Shown here in pieces: positions 35,597 to 43,493 of a stretch of DNA of 64,000 nt. Within the stretch, counting starts at the first letter, position 1. Each line of letters opens with the position of its first letter. Source of the DNA: Bacteroidales bacterium. Its GTDB lineage: Bacteria; Bacteroidota; Bacteroidia; Bacteroidales; UBA932. A program made the position numbers and the translations under genes. The DNA lies in NCBI GenBank assembly GCA_017446775.1, contig JAFSQE010000017.1:86404-150403 (forward strand). Reading direction: 5' to 3'. Under the pieces are notes generated by a model. The model was given only the letters and a program-made list of their open reading frames with translations, was not told where the DNA came from and did not search any database.

Positions 35597-36987
35597 CAGA
35601 CCTTTACAGTAGCATCATCTTCAAGACAGTCTCTGCCGAGGCGGAGGCGCTGGGGGTGCGTGCCTTCGTGATCGGAGGCTACGTGCGGGACTGGTTCATG
35701 CACCGCGACAATAATGACGTGGACATAGTGGTGGAGGGGAGCGGTATCGCCCTGGCAGAAAGGGTCGCCGCCAGGCTTAAGAGCAAAGTATCCGTCTTCC
35801 GCAACTTTGGCACCGCAATGTTCCGTTACAAGGGGGTTGAGGTGGAGTTTGTGGGGGCGCGCCGCGAGTCTTACGACCGCACTTCGCGTAAACCGCACGT
35901 AGAGGACGGCACCCTTGAGGAGGACCAGAAGCGCCGCGACTTTACCATCAATGCAATGGCGTTCAGCCTGCAGAAAGAGGATTACGGCACCCTTGTGGAC
36001 CCGTTTGGCGGTATCGCCGACATCGCGGCAAAGATAATCCGCACTCCGTTGGATCCCGACACCACTTATAGCGACGACCCGCTCCGTATGCTGCGGGCGG
36101 TGCGTTTTGCCACCCGATTGGGGTTCGACATCGTGCCGGAGTCGATAGAGTCGATGCGGCGCAACCGCGACCGGCTGCAGATACTTTCCAAGGAACGCAT
36201 CGCAGATGAACTGAACAAGATACTTATGACCGATACCCCTTCGCGAGGCTTTTACCTGCTGGACGAATGCGGGCTGCTGGAGAAGATCCTGCCGGAGCTC
36301 ACCGCCCTCAAGGGTGTGGAAACGGTGCACGGACGCGGTCATAAAGACAACTTTGTGCACTCGCTAAAGGTGCTGGACAATGTGGCAGAGGTAAGCGACA
36401 ACCTGTGGCTGCGCTGGGCCGCCCTGCTGCACGACATCGGCAAGGCTCCCACCAAGAAGTGGGACGAAGCCCTTGGCTGGACTTTCCACAATCACGATTT
36501 TGTGGGGGCGAAGATGGTGAAGGGGATTTTTGTACGGCTCAAGCTGCCGGTGAACGAAACGATGCCCTATGTGCAGAAGATGGTGTCGCTGCACCTGCGT
36601 CCCATCGCTCTTGTGACCGATATCGTGACGGACTCGGCCGTGCGACGCCTGCTGTTTGATGCCGGCGACGATATAGATGATCTGATGATTCTCTGCAAGG
36701 CCGATATCACCTCCAAGAACGAGATCAAGGTGGAGACCTTCCGCGCGAATTACGAGATGGTGCGCCGCAAGATGGCCGAGGTAGAGGAGAAGGACCGTAT
36801 CCGCAACTTCAAGAACCCCATTACGGGAGAAATCGTGATGGAGCGCTACCATATAGAGCCGAGCAACATAATCGGGGTTATCAAGGAACGTATCAAAAAC
36901 GCCATTCTCGACGGCGAAATCCCCAACGAATACGACGCCGCTTACGCCCTTATGGAAAAAGTCGCCGCAGAGCTGGGGTTGAAATAG
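35593..36987 (+). CDS. cca: CCA tRNA nucleotidyltransferase with HD domain
   Basis: A 464-residue enzyme. FVIGGYVRDWFMH and DVDIVVEG are the nucleotidyltransferase head motifs, RRDFTINAMAFSL follows, and DDPLRMLRAVRFATRLGF marks the polyA-polymerase-type RNA-binding domain. ALLHDIGKAPTK at about residue 283 is the HD domain, which can remove 2',3'-cyclic phosphates. It adds or repairs the 3' CCA of tRNAs; the tRNA-Trp gene in this window does not encode CCA. The start ATG overlaps the previous stop. A repeat-bearing gap follows. Confidence 0.94.
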   Translation: MTDLYSSIIFKTVSAEAEALGVRAFVIGGYVRDWFMHRDNNDVDIVVEGSGIALAERVAARLKSKVSVFRNFGTAMFRYKGVEVEFVGARRESYDRTSRKPHVEDGTLEEDQKRRDFTINAMAFSLQKEDYGTLVDPFGGIADIAAKIIRTPLDPDTTYSDDPLRMLRAVRFATRLGFDIVPESIESMRRNRDRLQILSKERIADELNKILMTDTPSRGFYLLDECGLLEKILPELTALKGVETVHGRGHKDNFVHSLKVLDNVAEVSDNLWLRWAALLHDIGKAPTKKWDEALGWTFHNHDFVGAKMVKGIFVRLKLPVNETMPYVQKMVSLHLRPIALVTDIVTDSAVRRLLFDAGDDIDDLMILCKADITSKNEIKVETFRANYEMVRRKMAEVEEKDRIRNFKNPITGEIVMERYHIEPSNIIGVIKERIKNAILDGEIPNEYDAAYALMEKVAAELGLK

Positions 36988-37008
36988 CATTTTCTATAGT
37001 GGCGTGCG

Positions 37009-37091
37009 ACCAATGGAATTATTTAGACCCCATTGGGAGCAAAAAAGGCCCAAAATGCTACCAATGGAAGATTTCTGAACCCATTGGGTGC
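37009..37091. repeat. Two 32-base imperfect direct repeats, each with internal CCAATGG/CCCATTGG dyads
   Basis: Units 37009-37040 and 37060-37091 match at 25 of 32 positions; both begin ACCAATGGAA and contain CCCATTGGG, so each can form a hairpin. Outside, TAGCATTTT (36986-36994) is the inverse of AAAATGCTA (37052-37060). The block fills the gap between convergent cca and the GT39 gene. It has no T-run expected of a simple terminator. Confidence 0.6.
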
Positions 37092-37109
37092 ACCCAAAAG
37101 TATTCAGAC

Positions 37110-38798
37110 CTACAGCCCGTACACAGAGAACGGGCCGACACGGGTGGGTTCGGAACTCTCAAGGTATTCCCGTAAACGGGTGGATTCCTGAATCTTTGCG
37201 GTGGGGACGATGAGGGACTCGCCGCGGTGGTCGCCGCCGGCAACAAAGGCGTCCACATCTTCGCCAAAATCGGTGACATCGCAACCGAGATATACATCCA
37301 TGTTCTCCGGACGGTGCACGAAGAGAGTATTGTATGTGCCGTTGTCGCTCGCCTTAAGGGCTTCCCTGCAGACTTTCTTGTAGGCCGTCCACTCGTTCAG
37401 CGGTTCGATGGTGACTCCGGCTGCGAAAACAGCCAGATAAACAGCCGCGCCAAGGGCAACAGCCCCTTTTACCCAGCCACGCCGGCAGATAACCACGATG
37501 GATACGATGCCGCCCAGCGCCAGCACGGCCGCGATAGCCAGTATGGTGGTGCAGAAGATGTACGGGATGACCATAGCCAGCCGCATTGCCAGAGGTGCGA
37601 GCAGGTCGGTCCCGGTAGAGAGCGACAGCGCCCACAGGGCGCAGCCTGCAATCACGAATATCGCTGCGGTAACCAGCAGCGACGCTTTTTTAAGCCCCTC
37701 TGCACGCCCTTGAGTTGCGGAGGCAAATGCCGGCATAAGATAGGCCATGAAGGGGATAATAGGCGTGAGGTATATCGCCAGCTTGCCGCTGAAGGCAGAG
37801 AGCATCACAAACGTAACGGCAATTGCGGTGAGAAGTAGCCTGGTAAAAGCGTTGCCGCCGCCGGCACTGCATGTTGCGCTGTCGTACGCTCTCAGATGAC
37901 AGCGCTTGAAGCACAGCCCATGACGGACATATAGGTACCCCACCGCCGGAATCAGCAGCAGCGTATATGGCAGCACAGCATATAGCAGGGTGGGGATATA
38001 CCACCAGAAAGGTTGCTTGTGGGTAAAGGCGTTAACTGCACGGTCTATCGTCTGGTGGAACAGCAGGCTGTCCAGATATTCGCGCCTCCCCTCGAGATAC
38101 GCACCCAGGATCCATCCGCCAAAGAGCACCCCCATCACCAGCCACTGCCGCCAGCCAAGGATTTCCGGCAGCCGCTTCAGCTGACGATTCAGCGCCAGAA
38201 AAACGATTATTATCAGCACCGGGGCAAAGAAGCCCACCGGCCCCTTGGAAAACAGGGCAAGGAAGATATATAACGGCAGCAGCCAGCGGTCGGCCCGGCA
38301 GGCCCCGACACCGGCGTACATCTTCCAGAATGTAAAAAGCGCCAGGACGATGAACATCGTCATAAGCATGTCCATCCTCAGAAAAAAGGTCTGGATCATG
38401 ACCAGCACGCCGGCCAGAAAGACAGAAGCGCAGCAGAGGCGCATCTGCAAGCCGGTCTGGGGGGTGGCCATGCGCATCCAGCGGTCCATTACCGCTACCG
38501 TCACAAACGTGGGGACAAGGGCGGAGAGCAGCACCGGCAGCCACATGCATGTCGGGCTGCAGAAGAGGCGGCAGAACATCATTATCCAGAAGAAGAGCGG
38601 CGGCTTGTCGGTATATGCGGCGCCCTGGTTGTAAAATGCGAAGAGATGACCGTCCCGCAGAGCCTCTTCTACTATACTCAGATAGCGCAGTTCGTTGCTT
38701 GCAGAGGGGTCCCGGAACAAGAGCATCGGCAGCACGCACACCGTCACGAATGCGAATAAAATGGCCAGCGGGTGCCGTCTTATAAAGCCGGGAATCAT
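37110..38798 (-). CDS. GT39/PMT-type integral membrane glycosyltransferase (ArnT-like)
   Basis: A 562-residue membrane protein with about twelve hydrophobic segments. The N-terminal ASNELRYLSIVEEALRDG and AYTDKPPLFFW motifs mark the ArnT/PMT family, in which the extracytoplasmic acidic pair of the first loop is catalytic. ArnT-like enzymes transfer a sugar from an undecaprenyl-phosphate carrier to lipid A or other acceptors. It is the last gene of the LABN-alr-GT2-GT39 operon and starts 3 bases after the GT2 stop, so the GT2 probably makes its lipid-linked donor. Confidence 0.87.
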   Translation of the reverse strand: MIPGFIRRHPLAILFAFVTVCVLPMLLFRDPSASNELRYLSIVEEALRDGHLFAFYNQGAAYTDKPPLFFWIMMFCRLFCSPTCMWLPVLLSALVPTFVTVAVMDRWMRMATPQTGLQMRLCCASVFLAGVLVMIQTFFLRMDMLMTMFIVLALFTFWKMYAGVGACRADRWLLPLYIFLALFSKGPVGFFAPVLIIIVFLALNRQLKRLPEILGWRQWLVMGVLFGGWILGAYLEGRREYLDSLLFHQTIDRAVNAFTHKQPFWWYIPTLLYAVLPYTLLLIPAVGYLYVRHGLCFKRCHLRAYDSATCSAGGGNAFTRLLLTAIAVTFVMLSAFSGKLAIYLTPIIPFMAYLMPAFASATQGRAEGLKKASLLVTAAIFVIAGCALWALSLSTGTDLLAPLAMRLAMVIPYIFCTTILAIAAVLALGGIVSIVVICRRGWVKGAVALGAAVYLAVFAAGVTIEPLNEWTAYKKVCREALKASDNGTYNTLFVHRPENMDVYLGCDVTDFGEDVDAFVAGGDHRGESLIVPTAKIQESTRLREYLESSEPTRVGPFSVYGL

Positions 38799-38801
38799 CT
38801 G

Positions 38802-39530
38802 CTAAAGGTTATTCTCGCCATGGTTGTACGTCACCCAGTTGCGACGCATCCAACGGTATATGAAACAGTCGGTAAAGCCGCGCAGACGGTTGAACATGTT
38901 GAATTTGGAACGACCGGCGGTGCGGCTGCGGTGTGTCACCATAACCTCTTTGTAGCGCCCCCCTTCCTGTAGCAGAATCAGAGCCGGCAGAAAGCGGTGC
39001 ATACCGCCCAGCATTGGCAGTCGGCGGGCATATTCCATCTTGATGACCTTCATCGGGCAGACGCTGTCCCGGGCGCCGTCGCCGGTCATCATCCTGCGGA
39101 AACCGTTGCCGATGCGCGACTGCAGTTTCTTGCGCCAGCCGTCTTCACGGGTAGAACGGACTCCCGCCACAAGCGGGTATTCGGCGGCGTAAGGGAGCAT
39201 CAGGTTAAACTCTTCCGGAACGGTTTGCAGGTCGGCATCGGTATAGGCCATATACTCCGACTCTATGGAATCGATGGCGGTTTTCATGGCCCCGCTGCAC
39301 CCGAGGCGGCGGGTATGGCAGACATAGAAAAAGTCGCTGTGCCGCCCGCAGATATCCCTGATCATATCAAGGCTGTTGTCGCTGGAACAGTCGTCGATCA
39401 GCAGCACGCAAGCCTTCATAAGGCACTTTGGAAGGTAATCGGCAAGGGCGCTTTCCAGTGCCTTGAGGTTGCCCTCCTCGTTATATACAGGGATTGCGAT
39501 GGTGAGCTTGTAGCCTGCGGTTTTGTTCAT
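38802..39530 (-). CDS. GT2-family glycosyltransferase (DPM/ArnC-like)
   Basis: A 242-residue protein with the GT-A motifs LTIAIPVYNEEGNLKALE, VLLIDDCSSDNSLDMI and YTDADLQTVPEEF (DxD), then VAGVRSTREDGWRKKLQS. The DPM1/ArnC-like type uses a nucleotide sugar and a polyprenyl phosphate. No clear C-terminal membrane helices are present, so it probably docks to a partner, perhaps the LABN protein. It is followed after 3 bases by the ArnT-like gene and preceded after 6 by alr. Confidence 0.88.
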   Translation of the reverse strand: MNKTAGYKLTIAIPVYNEEGNLKALESALADYLPKCLMKACVLLIDDCSSDNSLDMIRDICGRHSDFFYVCHTRRLGCSGAMKTAIDSIESEYMAYTDADLQTVPEEFNLMLPYAAEYPLVAGVRSTREDGWRKKLQSRIGNGFRRMMTGDGARDSVCPMKVIKMEYARRLPMLGGMHRFLPALILLQEGGRYKEVMVTHRSRTAGRSKFNMFNRLRGFTDCFIYRWMRRNWVTYNHGENNL

Positions 39531-39536
39531 ATCTTT

Positions 39537-40634
39537 CTATTTGACTATGACCCTTTTCAGGCGGCGGTCTATGCCGGTGAATATCTCATAGGGGATAGTT
39601 CCCAGCTTGTCTGCCAGCGACTGCACCGTGGGGTTGTCGCCAAATACGGTTACCATGTCGCCCACCTGCGCATCGATGCCGGTGATGTCAAGCATGCACA
39701 TGTCCATGCAGATAGAGCCGATGGTGGGGGCGGCGTGACCGTTAACCATAAACGAGGCGCTGCCGTAGCCCAGCCGGCGGTCTATGCCGTCGCCATAACC
39801 AATGCGGATGGTGGCAATCTTGCTGGGGATATGGGCCAGATGGCCGTGACGGCCGTAACCGATGGTCCCCTCGCTGACCTGTTTTATCTGGAGGATGGGG
39901 CACTTGAGCGTTGCCACGGGCTTCAGGCGGCTGGAATCCACGGCACTGATGCCGTACATCCCCACGCCAATGCGGACCATATCCATCTGGTAGCCGGTGA
40001 AACGCTCTGTGCCGGCAGAGTTGAGGATGTGCCGCATAGGGCGGTATCCCAGTCCCGAGGCGATGTCGTCTGCCATCTCGGTGAACAGGTTTATCTGATC
40101 CCGGGTAAAATCGTCCCACTGCGGATCGTCGGCCGCTGCAAGGTGGGAATAGATCGATTTGACCTCGACCTCTTCGCATCCATACAAGGCTTTCTTGAGC
40201 TCCGGTATCTCTTCTTTTTCAAATCCGAGCCGGTGCATGCCGGTGTCCAGCTTGATGTGGATGGGGTATTTCTTGATGCCCATCGCCTTGAGTATCACCT
40301 TGAGTTTGTTCAGGTATCCAGTAGAGGGGATTCCGGGCTCCAGGTCATACTGGATGATGTCGGAGTAGCAGTCGCAGCCGGTGCTCAGCGCCAGTATGGG
40401 GGCGCTAATGCCAGCCCTGCGCAGTTTTACCCCCTCCTGGAGGGTGGCAATGCCCAGATAGTCGGCTCCGGCGTCCAGCATCAAACGCGTGAACTCCACC
40501 CCGCCGTGTCCGTACGAGTTGGACTTGACCAGCACCAGCACCTTGGTATCGGGCTTTAGCAGGCTTTTGAAGTATTTGAAGTTATGGATTGTGGCGCTGC
40601 GGCTTATCTCAAGCTCTGCCTGTGATAATCTCAT
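39537..40634 (-). CDS. alr: Alanine racemase
   Basis: A 365-residue PLP enzyme. VLVLVKSNSYGHG contains the PLP-linked Lys near residue 36, HIKLDTGMHRLGF is the central motif, RIGVGMYGI and IGYGDGIDRRLGYGSA follow, and SICMDMCMLDIT contributes near the C-terminal domain. It supplies D-alanine for peptidoglycan. The length is usual. The start overlaps the end of the LABN gene by 26 bases, and the two lipid-sugar genes follow, so it is transcribed with envelope-modification genes. Confidence 0.95.
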   Translation of the reverse strand: MRLSQAELEISRSATIHNFKYFKSLLKPDTKVLVLVKSNSYGHGGVEFTRLMLDAGADYLGIATLQEGVKLRRAGISAPILALSTGCDCYSDIIQYDLEPGIPSTGYLNKLKVILKAMGIKKYPIHIKLDTGMHRLGFEKEEIPELKKALYGCEEVEVKSIYSHLAAADDPQWDDFTRDQINLFTEMADDIASGLGYRPMRHILNSAGTERFTGYQMDMVRIGVGMYGISAVDSSRLKPVATLKCPILQIKQVSEGTIGYGRHGHLAHIPSKIATIRIGYGDGIDRRLGYGSASFMVNGHAAPTIGSICMDMCMLDITGIDAQVGDMVTVFGDNPTVQSLADKLGTIPYEIFTGIDRRLKRVIVK

Positions 40635-41262
40635 TGTGTCTGAATGCTAAATAGAGGTTTCTTGAATATGTTATAAACCCAACCGACTGGCCTATGCAGA
40701 GTACCCAGTCGTGCCGGATAAAGCCATAGGCTACAATCAATGCAGACCCTGCCAGACTTATTATCCAGAATCCGGCAGGGAGCAGGGATTCGCCTCTGGC
40801 GCGGGAATAAAAGTATTGATAGATGAACCTGAAGGTGAAGACTATCTGCCCTGCCGACCCGAAAACGATAAGCCAGGCGGGGATGCCTTCGTTATGGAGG
40901 AGCCGCTCTACGGCGGCGTCGTTGAACGCCATGCACACAATGCCGGCCAGCGGCAGTGCAAGCAGCATCGTGACCAGCGGCTTGCCGATCTGCGGCCTTA
41001 GAGCCTGCCAGATGCCTTTGGCCTTGAGGTTCCAGATGTATATGTAATAGCTGATGGTCTGGCCAAGCATTATGGCAAAATCCTGTCTGAGCCATCCGTA
41101 CAGGAAAAAGAGCAGCGAGGCGACCAGGCTCAGGATCCAATAGACGGCTGGCGATGTGACCCTCTTTTGCTTTTCTGAGATGAGCCACTGGACAATCATC
41201 CTGGCAGAGAAGAGCCCCTGAGCCAGAAAACCAAATGCGTATATAAGCCAGCTGCTGTCCAT
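40609..41262 (-). CDS. Two-copy LABN (lipid A biosynthesis N-terminal) membrane protein
   Basis: A 217-residue membrane protein with six hydrophobic segments arranged as two similar halves (YAFGFLAQGLFSARMIVQWLI; GSAGQIVFTFRFIYQYFYS). Each half matches the LABN/lpxB N-terminal domain: a short helical fold with GQ and Y-x(4)-N-type residues (SYYIYIWNL, ITYSRNLYLAF). LABN genes often neighbour GT2 and GT39 genes, where a role in lipid-linked sugar handling is suspected but unproven. The gene opens an operon with alr, GT2 and ArnT-like genes. Confidence 0.85.
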   Translation of the reverse strand: MDSSWLIYAFGFLAQGLFSARMIVQWLISEKQKRVTSPAVYWILSLVASLLFFLYGWLRQDFAIMLGQTISYYIYIWNLKAKGIWQALRPQIGKPLVTMLLALPLAGIVCMAFNDAAVERLLHNEGIPAWLIVFGSAGQIVFTFRFIYQYFYSRARGESLLPAGFWIISLAGSALIVAYGFIRHDWVLCIGQSVGFITYSRNLYLAFRHNEIITGRA

Positions 41263-41289
41263 AAATCAAAGCCGCAAGTTACGGCAAAA

Positions 41290-41322
41290 AAAGAACCGGT
41301 CAAAATGCTTGACCGATTCTTT
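41290..41322 (-). terminator. Rho-independent terminator after the histone-like gene
   Basis: Two 14-base arms (41290-41303, 41309-41322) pair with one mismatch around AATGC. Read leftward, a run of T follows (complement of the A-run at 41286-41292). It separates the histone-like gene from the LABN operon. Confidence 0.8.
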
Positions 41323-41348
41323 AGCTTGTATAAAGTGATGCTTTCCGA

Positions 41349-41522
41349 TTATTTGGCAGCCTCTACAGATGCTTTGCGGAATTCCTTCATCAGCTTGCTT
41401 ACATTGAGAGCAGCCTTGCGAGCGCGGGTGCCGGCAGCTTTGTTACCTTTTTCTACCTGAGCAGCAGCATTCTTCTGGAAAGCTTCGATTTCTGCATTGA
41501 TTTTAGCAACGAGTTCTTTCAT
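41349..41522 (-). CDS. Histone H1/Hc1-like DNA-associated small basic protein
   Basis: A 57-residue lysine- and alanine-rich protein: it begins MKELVAKINAEIEAFQ, continues with AGTRARKAALNVSKLMKEF and ends SVEAAK. This matches the short Hc1-like histone family of Bacteroidota, thought to bind DNA or act in nucleoid organisation. It lies between the S41 gene (88 bases upstream) and a strong terminator, so it is probably a single-gene unit. A TTTG at 41605-41602 and a weak TTAATTTC box 19 bases downstream might be its promoter. The small size makes it easy to miss. Confidence 0.85.
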   Translation of the reverse strand: MKELVAKINAEIEAFQKNAAAQVEKGNKAAGTRARKAALNVSKLMKEFRKASVEAAK

Positions 41523-41610
41523 GATTTTGATAAGTTATTTGGTTAATAATTAGATGTTTGATTTTATTTTTTGTGAAATTAAGCCTAATTTTTAAAACTT
41601 CCAAATATTT

Positions 41611-43110
41611 TTAAAAAAAATCGGGTTTTACGGTATATAAACCGTAGTTTTTGTTGTTTTCGTACTCGTTGAGGTGGGCATCTATGCCTCCGGCAGCCCT
41701 GGTCTGCGGCTTAGCCTCTGGGAGGTCGGGATAAGTGCCGTTCACAATATGGTAAAGGCAGGCGGCGATGTTGTCTTCGGTGACACCAAAGTCGTGGTAC
41801 AGGTCGTCGGGACGTTTATTGTCGGGAACAAGGCCTGTGTCGGGGATGTTCTGCCCGATGCCGTTGGCATTGTAGAAGCAGATGGGGAGGAATACATACT
41901 TCAAACCGCTGTAGTCATTCTTGTCGTAGGCGGCCATGTGCTCCGGATAGAGGAACACATACATTCCATTGGGCTTGCCATAGGTCACGCTGCCCACGTG
42001 CTGCAGGTTGGCAAGAGGCTTGAGACCGTTAAGGGTCATCTCAGATGCCGATGCACTGCCGGCGCCGGTTATGAAATAGAGGTGTTCGAACTCGGGGGAG
42101 TCGGGCTTGCAGGCAAGGGATACGTCGTCACCCTCAAGCGCCTCAATCGCCTTGGCCGGGGTCTTCACTTTGGTTTCGGCATCGTAAGAGCTCAGCTTCT
42201 TGTTGTGGGTGCGTTTCACGTATACCTGTCCCACAGCGCTGGCAGGGGCCAGATAGCTTACCAGCAGGTCGCTGGCGCGGGAGTCTCCGCCGCCGTTGTA
42301 ACGCAAGTCCAGAATCAGCGTCTTGACGTTGTTATTCTTGAAATAGTCCATGGCTTCAGTGATGTCTTCCAGCATGGACTTGCCGCTTACGTCGTTGTCT
42401 GCTTTGAAAGAGAGGTAGTGGAAATAGCCCACGGGGGCCGACAGTCCGGGATAATCATCGGCGGTGAAGATCTTCTTTACCAGGCCGGGGCGGGTGTTGA
42501 GCGATTCTGCTGCGATGATGGTCTCCGTATGTGTGTTCCCTTCAGGGTCCCTGAAGGTGAAGGTGTGGGCACGTGTGGTGCTGGGATAGTTGAAAAGGTC
42601 GTTGAATCCCTGTGCATCGGTGCTCAGGTAATCTTCTGTCTTCTCTTTGTCTATCGCGGTTATTTCCCAGCCGCGTTTTACCCCTGCAAGGTCAAAGGGG
42701 CCGCCGGGATAAACAAACCTGATGTATACACCGTAGTCCCTGTAATGGTCTTTCGGCTGGCCAAGCGCCACGCCGTAGGTGCCGGAGAGTACGCCCGTCT
42801 CGGAATCCATATAGGTCTTGCCGTCCATCATCCAGCTCCAGCGGTCCTGCTTCACCAGCAGGGCATCGAAATAATCGTAGATATCGGTCTGCCAGGTGTA
42901 GGTTTTGTTGGGTACCTGGTCGTACCAATAGTAATAGTTTTTCATTATGTCGTCCCTCAGGTATTTGAGGGTCGCCTCGTGGGTCTTGCGGCGTGCCTTC
43001 TCTTCGTAAGAGATCTCCTCCTTTTCGTCTTTCTGGTTATCGGGGTCGCACGAGAGTGCAAAGAAAGGGATGAAGGCAAACACTATCACCTTCAAAAATA
43101 TGCGCTTCAT
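41611..43110 (-). CDS. S41-family C-terminal processing-type peptidase lipoprotein
   Basis: A 499-residue lipoprotein (LSC, Cys21, then acidic DPDNQKDEKEE). Residues about 45-120 are a helical lead domain with YYYWYDQVP, about 135-225 are PDZ-like (GGPFDLAGVKRGWEITAID), and the S41 protease core follows (LILDLRYNGGG, ITGAGSASASEMTLNGLKPL, GKPNGM). The catalytic Ser lies in TGAGSASASE, near residue 360. It is probably an outer-surface endopeptidase; substrates are unknown. It starts 3 bases after the FtsB/DivIC-like gene. Confidence 0.9.
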   Translation of the reverse strand: MKRIFLKVIVFAFIPFFALSCDPDNQKDEKEEISYEEKARRKTHEATLKYLRDDIMKNYYYWYDQVPNKTYTWQTDIYDYFDALLVKQDRWSWMMDGKTYMDSETGVLSGTYGVALGQPKDHYRDYGVYIRFVYPGGPFDLAGVKRGWEITAIDKEKTEDYLSTDAQGFNDLFNYPSTTRAHTFTFRDPEGNTHTETIIAAESLNTRPGLVKKIFTADDYPGLSAPVGYFHYLSFKADNDVSGKSMLEDITEAMDYFKNNNVKTLILDLRYNGGGDSRASDLLVSYLAPASAVGQVYVKRTHNKKLSSYDAETKVKTPAKAIEALEGDDVSLACKPDSPEFEHLYFITGAGSASASEMTLNGLKPLANLQHVGSVTYGKPNGMYVFLYPEHMAAYDKNDYSGLKYVFLPICFYNANGIGQNIPDTGLVPDNKRPDDLYHDFGVTEDNIAACLYHIVNGTYPDLPEAKPQTRAAGGIDAHLNEYENNKNYGLYTVKPDFF

Positions 43111-43113
43111 ACT

Positions 43114-43452
43114 CTAATTATTGATTTCTGTGATGTATACATCCTCGCCATCCTCCTGGAAATAGTAGTTCTCACGGGCGAACATCTCGAGGGTGTCCTT
43201 GTTGGATGTCAGTTGTTTTATCCTTTCGTCTCTGGCTTTTATCTCCTGCCGGTAATAAAGCTCCTGTTTCTTCTGGCTGCGCAGGGTAGACATGCTGTGC
43301 AACATCTGGCTGAGGCTTGTGCGGCTGTCAAACACAATCAGCAACACAAAAACCAGCAGCGCTATGAAGTACTTGTTAAGCACCACACGCACCACAGGAT
43401 ATCTGGCTTTCCAGCCCGATATTTTTTCCTTTGCCTTTGTGAAGATGGACAT
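43114..43452 (-). CDS. FtsB/DivIC-like septum-formation protein
   Basis: A 112-residue bitopic protein: a basic cytoplasmic start, one transmembrane helix (YFIALLVFVLLIVF, about residues 24-40) and a coiled-coil (QMLHSMSTLRSQKKQELYYRQEIKARDERIKQL). This matches FtsB/DivIC, which links FtsL and FtsQ in the divisome. ATG 43452 is preferred to an upstream extension. A -7-like TAATTTTG (43465-43458, leftward) ends 5 bases upstream. The S41 peptidase gene follows after 3 bases. Confidence 0.87.
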   Translation of the reverse strand: MSIFTKAKEKISGWKARYPVVRVVLNKYFIALLVFVLLIVFDSRTSLSQMLHSMSTLRSQKKQELYYRQEIKARDERIKQLTSNKDTLEMFARENYYFQEDGEDVYITEINN

Positions 43453-43493
43453 ATTTGCAAAATTATTAAATTTGAATTCAAATATGCAACCCA

